Shown in pieces: positions 1 to 10,563 of a stretch of 64,000 bases of DNA. The position numbers were made by a program, and so were the translations under genes. Every line of letters begins with the position of its first letter. The first letter of the stretch is position 1. Under the pieces are notes generated by a model. The model was not told the origin of the DNA. It saw only the letters and a program-made list of their open reading frames with translations, and did not search any database. The DNA is from Balaenoptera acutorostrata (Eukaryota; Chordata; Mammalia; Artiodactyla; Balaenopteridae), in contig NW_026645839.1 in the NCBI RefSeq assembly GCF_949987535.1, forward strand, positions 186,001 through 250,000. The letters are read 5' to 3'.

Positions 1-214
1 CAAGCTGTGTTTTTTAGATGTTTCAGAACACACCGTACACTTCTCCAGAGTGGCTGTTGGCAATTTACATCCCACCCATCAGCGTAGCAAGGCTCCCATT
101 TCTCCATGGCCGGTCCTGCATTTCTGGTTTGGACACTTTTTTCCGCATGGCCCTTTTGCCCGCTGGGAAGCGAGACTTCTTTGGAGCGCTGATTGGCCTT
201 TCCAGGTTGCTTGG

Positions 215-286
215 TTGGCCAAAAAGGGCGTATGCGTTTTTTCCTGAATATATTCAGGAAAAAACGCATACGCCCTTTTTGGCCAA
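215..286. repeat. 72-bp perfect palindrome (unit 1; present in all 37 units)
   Basis: Two 36-base arms meet at 250/251 with no spacer, from TTGGCCAAAAAGGGCG to CGCCCTTTTTGGCCAA, with core CCTGAATATATTCAGG. In every unit it lies at anchor +197 to +268; the position is given with each unit below. It interrupts the L1 ORF2 similarity, so it looks like an insertion or inverted duplication within the L1-derived part. Units 17, 18, 21, 22, 28, 30 and 32 have CCAGGGG at the right end, which shortens the perfect match to 70 bp (35-base arms). It could extrude a cruciform, or fold into a long hairpin if transcribed. Confidence 0.97.
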
Positions 287-439
287 GGGCATCATTGTCC
301 ACGTTTTGCCGCTTTTCATGTGCTTTCAAGGCGATTCGAATCTACCTCCTGAAATCTGTTTCCTGCAATTCTGCCTTGCTTACAAAGCCTCTTCGTTGCC
401 TTCCCTTAATATATTTGTGGACGAGAGGTATCATTTAAA

Positions 440-1090
440 ACTCTGCAGGTTTGTGAATTGCAGTGCCCCTGAGCTCCATTTTTCAACTCGCTTATTTGGG
501 AGCTGGCCGCCAAAGCGCAGGATTGCTTCAGGCCCTCTTCTGGTTCTGGGGGGCAGGCTGAACTTGTGCTTAATTCTTCTTCCTGATGGGAAAATAGAGT
601 GACCTGTGCCTGTCCCAACACCTAGAGCTAGTCTCTCATTGGTTCCCCCTCTTCCCCTTCATCCTCAGGACAAATTGCAACCTGTACGGAACAGGAGGTT
701 AAAGGTGCTGATTCTCCAAGGAGGGAGATGGCTAGTAAATCGGCTGGAATGGCGAACCCGAGCAAAGGAGATGAGAAATGAGGTGCGTTTTAGAAACCTT
801 TCCCGATCACACGGTGTACCATCTTCTGGGTTTCTCATGCCTGTTTTCGACGTAGGAAGATGCCCTTGAACCTGGAGATTTGGGACCCATGGGATGGGTA
901 CCATGCAGTATTACTTGAAAGGGTCTGCGTTGGCTCACCCAACCTCACCGAACCTCTCAGCCCCAAGAGTGTCCACCCTTATGTCTCAATCAGCTGTGGG
1001 TCTAGATATGGTCAATCCAGGTTGCATCACAGCCCCTGAACGAATTTTGTAAGAATTTCTCTCTCTTTCACTGTCTTTGTTTCACGGGTT
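440..1090. other. Non-L1 part of the satellite unit, origin unrecognised (unit 1 copy)
   Basis: About 650 bp between the fading L1 ORF2 similarity and the L1 poly(A) remnant. I do not recognise a transposon family here. It has short open frames on both strands (606-869 plus, 665-904 minus), a pyrimidine tract ending in CAG at 668, purine-rich DNA at 690-780 and an ACCCAT-GGG-ATGGGT hairpin near 889-903. A KpnI site GGTACC just after the hairpin is kept in most units. The segment recurs in every unit at the same offset. Confidence 0.7.
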
Positions 1091-1096
1091 TTGAAA

Positions 1097-2165
1097 AGTA
1101 ATTTATTTTTATAATGGGGTTTAGCTGCTTTTCACGGCTGTGTTTATGCCGCTTTACACCCCCTTGACTCACTTACGGAGAGATATCAATACATAGGTTT
1201 GAAGATTCTTACTAGTCAGATATATTCTTGTGCGGTGAATAGGGGGTGTTGAGTCCAGTTCACTGAAAAAGGAATAGGTCTTGTCTCTTACATATTGGGT
1301 TTATGGAACGGTATCGGAGCTAATTTGAAACCCTTGTTTTATGCATCACCCCACCTCACCTTTCCTGTTCAGCAGCCATAGTGTGTTTCCTAAACGTGTG
1401 ACTCTGTTCTGTTTTACAATTCAGTTCAAGTGTAGCGGTTTTTACATTCCCTCTCTAAGTGATATCTTATGATAAGTGTCTTTTCTGTGTGACTAATTTC
1501 ACTTAGAATCGTCGTACCTAAATCCACTCATCGTGCTGCTACTAGCCTTATTACGTGGATTTCATGGCTGAGTGATATTCCATTGTACATGAGGACCACC
1601 ACTTCTTTATCCATTTTTCTCTTTCCTAGGATATTTAAGGTGCAATGAAGTGGGGGTTCTTGTCAACAGAGCAGCCCTAAACTTTGGGGTGCCTGTGTCT
1701 TGCTGATTTTTAGTTTTCCCAATTTATACGCCCATGAGTGGAAGTGCCCTATGCTCTCCAAGCTGTGTTTTTTAGATGTTTCAGAACACACCGTACACTT
1801 CTCCAGAGTGGCTGTTGGCAATTTACATCCCACCCATCAGCGTAGCAAGGCTCCCATTTCTCCATGGCCGGTCCTGCATTTCTGGTTTGGACACTTTTTT
1901 CCGCATGGCCCTTTTGCCCGCTGGGAAGCGAGACTTCTTTGGAGCGCTGATTGGCCTTTCCAGGTTGCTTGGTTGGCCAAAAAGGGCGTATGCGTTTTTT
2001 CCTGAATATATTCAGGAAAAAACGCATACGCCCTTTTTGGCCAAGGGCATCATTGTCCACGTTTTGCCGGTTTTCATGTGCTTTCAAGGCGATAAGAATC
2101 TACCTCCTGAAATCTGTTTCCTGCAATTCTGCCTTGCTTTCAAAGCCTCTTCGTTGCCTTCCCTT
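1097..2165 (-). mobile_element. Degenerate LINE-1 3' end (3' UTR plus ORF2 C-terminus), one per unit
   Basis: Read on the minus strand, this block is the tail of a LINE-1. The T-rich stretch 1097-1115 is the complement of the poly(A) end, and about 1115-1440 matches L1 3' UTR. The complement of the ORF2 stop codon is at 1442-1444. Above it are ORF2 C-terminal codons, including HTEKDTYH-like residues in T5 copies and a WIKK...TMEYHSAMK stretch (minus strand, about 1559-1613), which correspond to the WIKKMW.IYTMEYY motif of mammalian L1 ORF2. Similarity continues through the next anchor to about 2165, broken by the palindrome at 1973-2044. Stops and frameshifts make it non-functional. The same block recurs in every unit, from anchor +1,079 to next anchor +~390. 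Limits are by eye. Confidence 0.85.
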
Positions 2166-3533
2166 AGTATATTTGTGGACGAGAGGTATCATTTAAAACT
2201 GTGCAGGTTTGTGAATTGCAGTGCCCCTGAGCTCCATTTTTCAACTCGCTTTTTTGGGAGCTGGCCGCAAAAGCGCAGGATTGCTTCAGGCCCTCTTCTG
2301 GTTCTGGGGGGCAGGCTGAGCTTGTGCTTAATTCTTCTTCCTGATGGGAAAATTGAGTGACCTGTGCCTGTCCCAACACCTAGAGCTAGTCTCTCATTGC
2401 TTCCCCCTCTTCCCGTTCATCCTCAGGACAAATTGCAACCTGTACTGAGCAGGAGGTTAAAGGTGCTTATTCTCCAAGGAGGGAGACGGCTAGTAAATCG
2501 GCTGGAATGGCGAACCCGAGCAAAGGAGATGAGAAATGAGGTGCGTTTTAGAAACCTTTCCCGATCACACGGTGTACCATCTTCTGGGTTTCTCATGCCT
2601 GTTTTCGACTTAGGAAGATGCCCTTGAACCTGGAGATTTGGGACCCATGGGATGGGTACCATGCAGTATTACTTGAAAGGGTCTGCGTTGGCTCACCCAA
2701 CCTCACCGAACCTCTCAGCCCCAAGAGTGTCCACCCTTATGTCTCAATCAGCTGTGGGTCTAGATATGGTCAATCCAGGTTGCATCACAGCCCCTGAACG
2801 AATTTTGTAAGAATTTCTCTCTCTTTCACTGTCTTTGTTTCACGGGTTTTGAAAAGTAATTTATTTTTATAATGGGGTTTAGCTGCTTTTCACGGCTGTG
2901 TTTATGCCGCTTTACACCCCCTTGACTCACTTACAGAGAGATATCAATACATAGGTTTGAAGATTCTTCCTAGTCAGATATATTCTTGTGCGGTGAATAG
3001 GGGGTGTTGAGTCCAGTTCACTGAAAAAGGAATAGGTCTTGTCTCTTACATATTGGGTTTATGGAACGGTATCGGAGCTAATTTGAAACCCTTGTTTTAT
3101 GCATCACCCCACCTCACCTTTCCCGTTCAGCAGCCATAGTGTGTTTCCTAAACGTGTGACTCTGTTCTGTTTTGCAATTCAGTTCAAGTGTAGCGGTTTT
3201 TACATTCCCTCTCTAAGTGATATCTTATGATAAGTGTCTTTTCTGTGTGACTTATTTCACTTAGAATCGTCGTACCTAAATCCACTCATCGTGCTGCTAC
3301 TAGCCTTATGACGTGGATTTCATGGCTGAGTGATATTCCATTGTACATGAGGACCACAACTTCTTTATCCATTTTTCGCTTTCCTAGGATATTTAAGGTG
3401 TAATTAAGTGGGGGTTCTTGTCAACAGAGCAGCCCTAAACTTTGGGGTGCCTGTGTCTTGCTGATTTTTAGTTTTCCCAATTTATACGCCCATGAGTGGA
3501 AGTGCCCTATGCTCTCCAAGCTGTGTTTTTTAG
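1776..3533 (+). repeat. Satellite unit 2
   Basis: 1,758 bp, palindrome 1973-2044. Carries GCCGGTTTTCATG, GCGATAAGAAT (which destroys the B-box-like motif), AAAATTGAG, TACTGAGCAGG and GAGACGGC. The tail has TTCGCTTTCC and GTAATTAAGTG. All are shared only with unit 9, apart from TTCGCTTTCC, which recurs in unit 27. Confidence 0.95.
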
Positions 3534-5292
3534 ATGTTTCAGAACACACCGTACACTTCTCCAGAGTGGCTGTTGGCAATTTACATCCCTCCCATCAGCG
3601 TAGCAAGGATCCCATTTCTCCATGGCCGGTCCTGCATTTCTGGTTTGGACACTTTTTTCCGCATGGCCCTTTTGCCCGCTGGGAAGCGAGACTTCTTTGG
3701 AGCGCTGATTGGCCTTTCCAGGTTGCTTGGTTGGCCAAAAAGGGCGTATGCGTTTTTTCCTGAATATATTCAGGAAAAAACGCATACGCCCTTTTTGGCC
3801 AAGGGCATCATTGTCCACGTTCTGCCGCTTTTCATGTGCTTTCAAGGCGATTCGAATCTACCTCCTGAAATCTGTTTCCTGCAATTCTGCCTTGCTTTCA
3901 AAGCCTCTTCGTTGCCTTCCCTTAGTATATTTGTGGACGAGAGGTATCATTTAAAACTCTGCAGGTTTGTGAATTGCAGTGCCCCTGAGCTCCATTTTTC
4001 AACTCGCTTTTTTGGGAGCTGGCCGCAAAAGCGCAGGATTGCTTCAGGCCCTCTTCTGGTTCTGGGGGGCAGGCTGAGCTTGTGCTTAATTCTTCTTCCT
4101 GATGGGAAAATAGAGTGACCTGTGCCTGTCCCAACACCTAGAGCTAGTCTCTCATTGGTTCCCCCTCTTCCCGTTCATCCTCAGGACAAATTGCAACCTG
4201 TACGGAACAGGAGGTTAAAGGTGCTGATTCTCCAAGGAGGGAGATGGCTAGTAAATCGGCTGGAATGGCGAACCCGAGCAAAGGAGATGAGAAATGAGGT
4301 GCGTTTTAGAAACCTTTCCCGATCACACGGTGTACCATCTTCTGGGTTTCTCATGCCTGTTTTCGACGTAGGAAGATGCCCTTGAACCTGGAGATTTGGG
4401 ACCCATGGGATGGGTACCATGCAGTATTACTTGAAAGGGTCTGCGTTGGCTCACCCAACCTCACCGAACCTCTCAGCCCCAAGAGTGTCCACCCTTATGT
4501 CTCAATCAGCTGTGGGTCTAGATATGGTCAATCCAGGTTGCATCACAGCCCCTGAACGAATTTTGTAAGAATTTCTCTCTCTTTCACTGTCTTTGTTTCA
4601 CGGGTTTTGAAAAGTAATTTATTTTTATAATGGGGTTTAGCTGCTTTTCACGGCTGTGTTTATGCCGCTTTACACCCCCTTGACTCACTTACGGAGAGAT
4701 ATCAATACATAGGTTTGAAGATTCTTCCTAGTCAGATATATTCTTGTGCGGTGAATAGGGGGTGTTGAGTCCAGTTCACTGAAAAAGGAATAGGTCTTGT
4801 CTCTTACATATTGGGTTTATGGAACGGTATCGGAGCTAATTTGAAACCCTTGTTTTATGCATCACCCCACCTCACCTTTCCCGTTCAGCAGCCATAGTGT
4901 GTTTCCTAAACGTGTGACTCTGTTCTGTTTTGTAATTCAGTTCAAGTGTAGCGGTTTTTACATTCCCTCTCTAAGTGGTATCTTATGATAAGTGTCTTTT
5001 TCTGTGTGACTTATTTCACTTAGAATCGTCGTACCTAAATCCACTCATCGTGCTGCTACTAGCCTTATGACGTGGATTTCATGGCTGAGTGATATTCCAT
5101 TGTACATGAGGACCACCACTTCTTTATCCATTTTTCTCTTTCCTAGGATATTTAAGGTGTAATGAAGTGGGGGTTCTTGTCAACAGAGCAGCCCTAAACT
5201 TTGGGGTGCCTGTGTCTTGCTGATTTTTAGTTTTCCCAATTTATACGCCCATGAGTGGAAGTGCCCTATGCTCTCCAAGCTGTGTTTTTTAG
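3534..5292 (+). repeat. Satellite unit 3
   Basis: 1,759 bp, palindrome 3731-3802. Carries CATCCCTCCC and a BamHI site from AAGGATCCCA, shared with unit 10. The tail has AAGTGGTATC and the five-T run, like units 5 and 6. Confidence 0.95.
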
Positions 5293-7050
5293 ATGTTTCA
5301 GAACACACCGTACACTTCTCCAGAGTGGCTGTTGGCAATTTACATCACACCCATCAGCGTAGCAAGCCTCCCATTTCTCCATGGCCGGTCCTGCATTTCT
5401 GGTTTGGACACTTTTTTCCGCATGGCCCTTTTGCCCGCTGGGAAGCGAGACTTCTTTGGAGCGCTGATTGGCCTTTCCAGGTTGCTTGGTTGGCCAAAAA
5501 GGGCGTATGCGTTTTTTCCTGAATATATTCAGGAAAAAACGCATACGCCCTTTTTGGCCAAGGGCATCATTGTCCACGTTTTGCCGCTTTTCATGTGCTT
5601 TCAAGGCGATTCGAATCTACCTCCTGAAATCTGTTTCCTGCAATTCTGCCTTGCTTTCAAAGCCTCTTCGTTGCCTTCCCTTAGTATATTTGTGGACGAG
5701 AGGTATCATTTAAAACTGTGCAGGTTTGTGAATTGCAGTGCCCCTGAGCTCCATTTTTCAACTCGCTTTTTTGGGAGCTGGCCGCAAAAGCGCAGGATTG
5801 CTTCAGGCCCTCTTCTGGTTCTGGGGGGCAGGCTGAGCTTGTGCTTAATTCTTCTTCCTGATGGGAAAATAGAGTGACCTGTGCCTGTCCCAACACCTAG
5901 AGCTAGTCTCTCATTGGTTCCCCCTCTTCCCCTTCATCCTCAGGACAAATTGCAACCTGTACGGAACAGGAGGTTAAAGGTGCTGATTCTCCAAGGAGGG
6001 AGATGGCTAGTAAATCGGCTGGAATGGCGAACCCGAGCAAAGGAGATGAGAAATGAGGTGCGTTTTAGAAACCTTTCTGGATCACACGGTGTACCATCTT
6101 CTGGGTTTCTCATGCCTGTTTTCGACATAGGAAGATGCCCTTGAACCTGGAGATTTGGGACCCATGGGATGGGTACCATGCAGTATTACTTGAAAGGGTC
6201 TGCGTTGGCTCACCCAACCTCACCGAACCTCTCAGCCCCAAGAGTGTCCACCCTTATGTCTCAATCAGCTGTGGGTCTAGATATGGTCAATCCAGGTTGC
6301 ATCACAGCCCCTGAACGAATTTTGTAAGAATTTCTCTCTCTTTCACTGTCTTTGTTTCACGGGTTTTGAAAAGTAATTTATTTTTATATTGGGGTTTAGC
6401 TGCTTTTCACGGCTGTGTTTATGCCGCTTTACACCCCCTTGACTCACTTACGGAGAGATATCAATACATAGGTTTGAAGATTCTTCCTAGTCAGATATAT
6501 TCTTGTGCGGTGAATAGGGGGTGTTGAGTCCAGTTCACTGAAAAAGGAATAGGTCTTGTCTCTTACATATTGGGTTTATGGAACGGTATCGGAGCTAATT
6601 TGAAACCCTTGTTTTATGCATCACCCCACCTCACCTTTCCCGTTCAGCAGCCATAGTGTGTTTCCTAAACGTGTGACTCTGTTCTGTTTTGCAATTCAGT
6701 TCAAGTGTAGCGGTTTTTACATTCCCTCTCTAAGTGATATCTTATGATAAGTGTCTTTTCTGTGTGACTTATTTCACTTAGAATCGTCGTACCTAAATCC
6801 ACTCATCGTGCTGCTACTAGCCTTATGACGTGGATTTCATGGCTGAGTGATATTCCATTGTACATGAGGACCACAACTTCTTTATCCATTTTTCTCTTTC
6901 CTAGGATATTTCAGGTGTAATGAAGTGGGGGTTCTTGTCAACAGAGCAGCCCTAAACTTTGGGGTGCCTGTGTCTTGCTGATTTTTAGTTTTCCCAATTT
7001 ATACGCCCATGAGTGGAAGTGCCCTATGCTCTCCAAGCTGTGTTTTTTAG
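5293..7050 (+). repeat. Satellite unit 4
   Basis: 1,758 bp, palindrome 5490-5561. Private changes at 5347 and 5367, CTTTCTGGATC near 6078, TTTATATTGGGG near 6383, and TTTCAGGTGTAATG in the tail. Confidence 0.95.
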
Positions 7051-8804
7051 ATGTTTCAGAACACACCGTACACTTCTCCAGAGTGGCTGTTGGCAATTTA
7101 CATCCCACCCATCAGCGTAGCAAGGCTCCCATTTCTCCATGGCCGGTCCTGCATTTCTGGTTTGGACACTTTTTTCCGCATGGCCCTTTTGCCCGCTGGG
7201 AAGCGAGACTTCTTTGGAGCGCTGATTGGCCTTTCCAGGTTGCTTGGTTGGCCAAAAAGGGCGTATGCGTTTTTTCCTGAATATATTCAGGAAAAAACGC
7301 ATACGCCCTTTTTGGCCAAGGGCATCATTGTCCACGTTTTGCCGCTTTTCATGTGCTTTCAAGGCGATTCGAATCTACCTCCTGAAATCTGTTTCCTGCA
7401 ATTCTGCCTTGCGTTCAAAGCCTCTTCGTTGCCTTCCCTTAATATATTTGTGGACGAGAGGTATCATTTAAAACTCTGCAGGTTTGTGAATTGCAGTGCC
7501 CCTGAGCTCCATTTTTCAACTCGCTTTTTTGGGAGCTGGCCGCAAAAGCGCAGGATTGCTTCAGGCCCTCTTCTGGTTCTGGGGGGCAGGCTGAGCTTGT
7601 GCTTAATTCTTCTTCCTGATGGGAAAATAGAGTGACCTGTGCCTGTCCCAACACCTAGAGCTAGTCTCTCATTGGTTCCCCCTCTTCCCCTTCATCCTCA
7701 GGACAAATTGCAACCTGTACGGAACAGGAGGTTAAAGGTGCTGATTCTCCAAGGAGGGAGATGGCTAGTAAATCGGCTGGAATGGCGAACCCGAGCAAAG
7801 GAGATGAGAAATGAGGTGCGTTTTAGAAACCTTTCCCGATCACACGGTGTACCATCTTCTGGGTTTCTCATGCGTGTTTTCGACGTAGGAAGATGCCCTT
7901 GAACCTGGAGATTTGGGACCCATGGGATGGGTACCATGCAGTATGACTTGAAAGGGTCTGCGTTGGCTCACCCAACCTCACCGAACCTCTCAGCCCCAAG
8001 AGTGTCCACCCTTATGTCTCAATCAGCTGTGGGTCTAGATATGGTCAATCCAGGTTGCATCACAGCCCCTGAACGAATTTTGTAAGAATTTCTCTCTCTT
8101 TCACTGTCTTTGTTTCACGGGTTTTGAAAAGTAATTTATTTTTATAATGGGGTTTAGCTGCTTTTCACGGCTGTGTTTATGCCGCTTTACACCCCCTTGA
8201 ATCACTTACGGAGAGATATCAATACATAGGTTGGAAGATTCTTCCTAGTCAGATATATTCTTGTGCGGTGAATAGGGGGTGTTGAGTCCAGTTCACTGAA
8301 AAAGGAATAGGTCTTGTCTCTTACATATTGGGTTTATGGAACGGTATCGGAGCTAATTTGAAACCCTTGTTTTATGCATCACCCCACCTCACCTTTCCCG
8401 TAGCCATAGTGTGTTTCCTAAACGTGTGACTCTGTTCTGTTTTGTAATTCAGTTCAAGTGTAGCGGTTTTTACATTCCCTCTCTAAGTGGTATCTTATGA
8501 TAAGTGTCTTTTTCTGTGTGACTTATTTCACTTAGAATCGTCGTACCTAAATCCACTCATCGTGCTGCTACTAGCCTTATGACGTGGATTTCATGGCTGA
8601 GTGATATTCCATTGTACATGAGGACCACAACTTCTTTATCCATTTTTCTCTTTCCTAGGATATTTAAGGTGTAATGAAGTGGGGGTTCTTGTCAACAGAG
8701 CAGCCCTAAACTTTGGGGTGCCTGTGTCTTGCTGATTTTTAGTTTTCCCAATTTATACGCCCATGAGTGGAAGTGCCCTATGCTCTCCAAGCTGTGTTTT
8801 TTAG
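7051..8804 (+). repeat. Satellite unit 5 (shortest, 5-bp deletion)
   Basis: 1,754 bp, palindrome 7248-7319. Five bases of the CCCGTTCAGCAGCC stretch are missing at about 8400, in the L1 3' UTR part. Private changes at 7413, 7874 and 7945; the last (GTATGAC) is shared with unit 7. Confidence 0.95.
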
Positions 8805-10563
8805 ATGTTTCAGAACACACCGTACACTTCTCCAGAGTGGCTGTTGGCAATTTACATCCCACCCATCAGCGTAGCAAGGCTCCCATTTCTCCATGGCCGG
8901 TCCTGCATTTCTGGTTTGGACACTTTTTTCCGCATGGCCCTTTTGCCCGCTGGGAAGCGAGACTTCTTTGGAGCGCTGATTGGCCTTTCCAGGTTGCTTG
9001 GTTGGCCAAAAAGGGCGTATGCGTTTTTTCCTGAATATATTCAGGAAAAAAGGCATACGCCCTTTTTGGCCAAGGGCATCATTGTCCACGTTTTGCCGCT
9101 TTTCATGTGCTTTCAAGGCGATTCGAATCTACCTCCTGAAATCTGTTTCCTGCAATTCTGCCTTGCTTTCAAAGCCTCTTCGTTGCCTTCCCTTAGTATA
9201 TTTGTGGACGAGAGGTATCATTTAAAACTCTGCAGGTTTGTGAATTGCAGTGCCCCTGAGCTCCATTTTTCAACTCGCTTTTTTGGGAGCTGGCCGCAAA
9301 AGCGCAGGATTGCTTCAGGCCCTCTTCTGGTTCTGGGGGGCAGGCTGAGCTTGTGCTTAATTCTTCTTCCTGATGGGAAAATAGAGTGACCTGTGCCTGT
9401 CCCAACACCTAGAGCTAGTCTCTCATTGGTTCCCCCTCTTCCCGTTCATCCTCAGGACAAATTGCAACCTGTACGGAACAGGAGGTTAAAGGTGCTGATT
9501 CTCCAAGGAGGGAGATGGCTAGTAAATCAGCTGCAATGGCGAACCCGAGCAAAGGAGATGAGAAATGAGGTGCGTTTTAGAAACCTTTCCGGATCACACG
9601 GTGTACCATCTTCTGGGTTTCTCATGCCTGTTTTCGACGTAGGAAGATGCCCTTGAACCTGGAGATTTGGGACCCATGGGATGGGGACCATGCAGTATTA
9701 CTTGAAAGGGTCTGCGTTGGCTCACCCAACCTCACCGAACCTCTCAGCCCCAAGAGTGTCCACCCTTATGTCTCAATCAGCTGCGGGTCTAGATATGGTC
9801 AATCCAGGTTGCATCACAGCCCCTGAACGAATTTTGTAAGAATTTCTCTCTCTTTCACTGTCTTTGTTTCACGGGTTTTGAAAAGTAATTTATTTTTATA
9901 ATGGGGTTTAGCTGCTTTTCACGGCTGTGTTTATGCCGCTTTACACCCCCTTGACTCACTTACGGAGAGATATCAATACATAGGTTTGAAGATTCTTCCT
10001 AGTCAGATATATTCTTGTGCGGTGAATAGGGGGTGTTGAGTCCAGTTCACTGAAAAAGGAATAGGTCTTGTCTCTTACATATTGGGTTTATGGAACGGTA
10101 TCGGAGCTAATTTGAAACCCTTGTTTTATGCATCACCCCACCTCACCTTTCCCGTTCAGCAGCCATAGTGTGTTTCCTAAACATGTGACTCTGTTCTGTT
10201 TTGTAATTCAGTTCAAGTGTAGCGGTTTTTACATTCCCTCTCTAAGTGGTATCTTATGATAAGTGTCTTTTTCTGTGTGACTTATTTCACTTAGAATCGT
10301 CGTACCTAAATCCACTCATCGTGCTGCTACTAGCCTTATGACGTGGATTTCATGGCTGAGTGATATTCCATTGTACATGAGGACCACAACTTCTTTATCC
10401 ATTTTTCTCTTTCCTAGGATATTTAAGGTGTAATGAAGTGGGGGTTCTTGTCAACAGAGCAGCCCTAAACTTTGGGGTGCCTGTGTCTTGCTGATTTTTA
10501 GTTTTCCCAATTTATACGCCCATGAGTGGAAGTGCCCTATGCTCTCCAAGCTGTGTTTTTTAG
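8805..10563 (+). repeat. Satellite unit 6
   Basis: 1,759 bp, palindrome 9002-9073 with a mismatch at 9052. T to G at 9686 removes the KpnI site present in most units. AATCAGCTGCAATGG and TTTCCGGATC are shared with unit 7. Confidence 0.95.
9002..9073. repeat. Palindrome of unit 6 with one arm mismatch
   Basis: C to G at 9052 in the right arm; the left arm is unchanged, so there is no compensating change. Confidence 0.9.

Larger units (their letters stand above)
18..1775 (+). repeat. Satellite unit 1
   Basis: 1,758 bp, palindrome 215-286. Private bases at 382, 494, 511 and 562. The tail has CCTGTTCAG, TTTTACAATTC, GACTAATTTC, TTATTACG and AGGTGCAATG. All are shared only with unit 8. The tail has the four-T form of the length-variable T run (1481-1484). 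Confidence 0.95.
1..4449 (+). repeat. Left copy of the 12,304-bp-offset segmental duplication
   Basis: Units 1, 2 and most of 3 carry private variants that all recur exactly 12,304 bp downstream in units 8, 9 and 10. Examples are the altered bases 382, 494, 511 and 562 of unit 1, the GCGATAAGAAT and AAAATTGAG variants of unit 2, and the GGATCC of unit 3. I found no difference from 1 to 4449; the first is C4450 against T16754. The left limit is outside the window. Confidence 0.9.

Noticed and set aside
215..286. Palindrome as an intrinsic terminator or bacterial operator.
   Set aside because: The context is a vertebrate satellite and no bacterial gene is near it.
392..408. CTTCGTTGCCTTCCCTT as a CENP-B box.
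   Set aside because: The first bases fit, but the essential A and CGGG positions do not. TTCCCGTTCAGCAGCC in the tail fails on the other half. No unit has a full NTTCGNNNNANNCGGGN.
1471..1480. CTTATGATAAG hairpin and ACCCAT-GGG-ATGGGT hairpin in each unit.
   Set aside because: Stems of five or six bases are expected by chance in 1.76 kb. The first lies in the L1-derived ORF2 end.
1559..1613. Minus-strand L1 ORF2 C-terminal codons as a possible functional reverse transcriptase part.
   Set aside because: Only the last part of ORF2 is present and it carries stops and frameshifts within a few dozen codons. No catalytic reverse transcriptase or endonuclease region exists in the unit.
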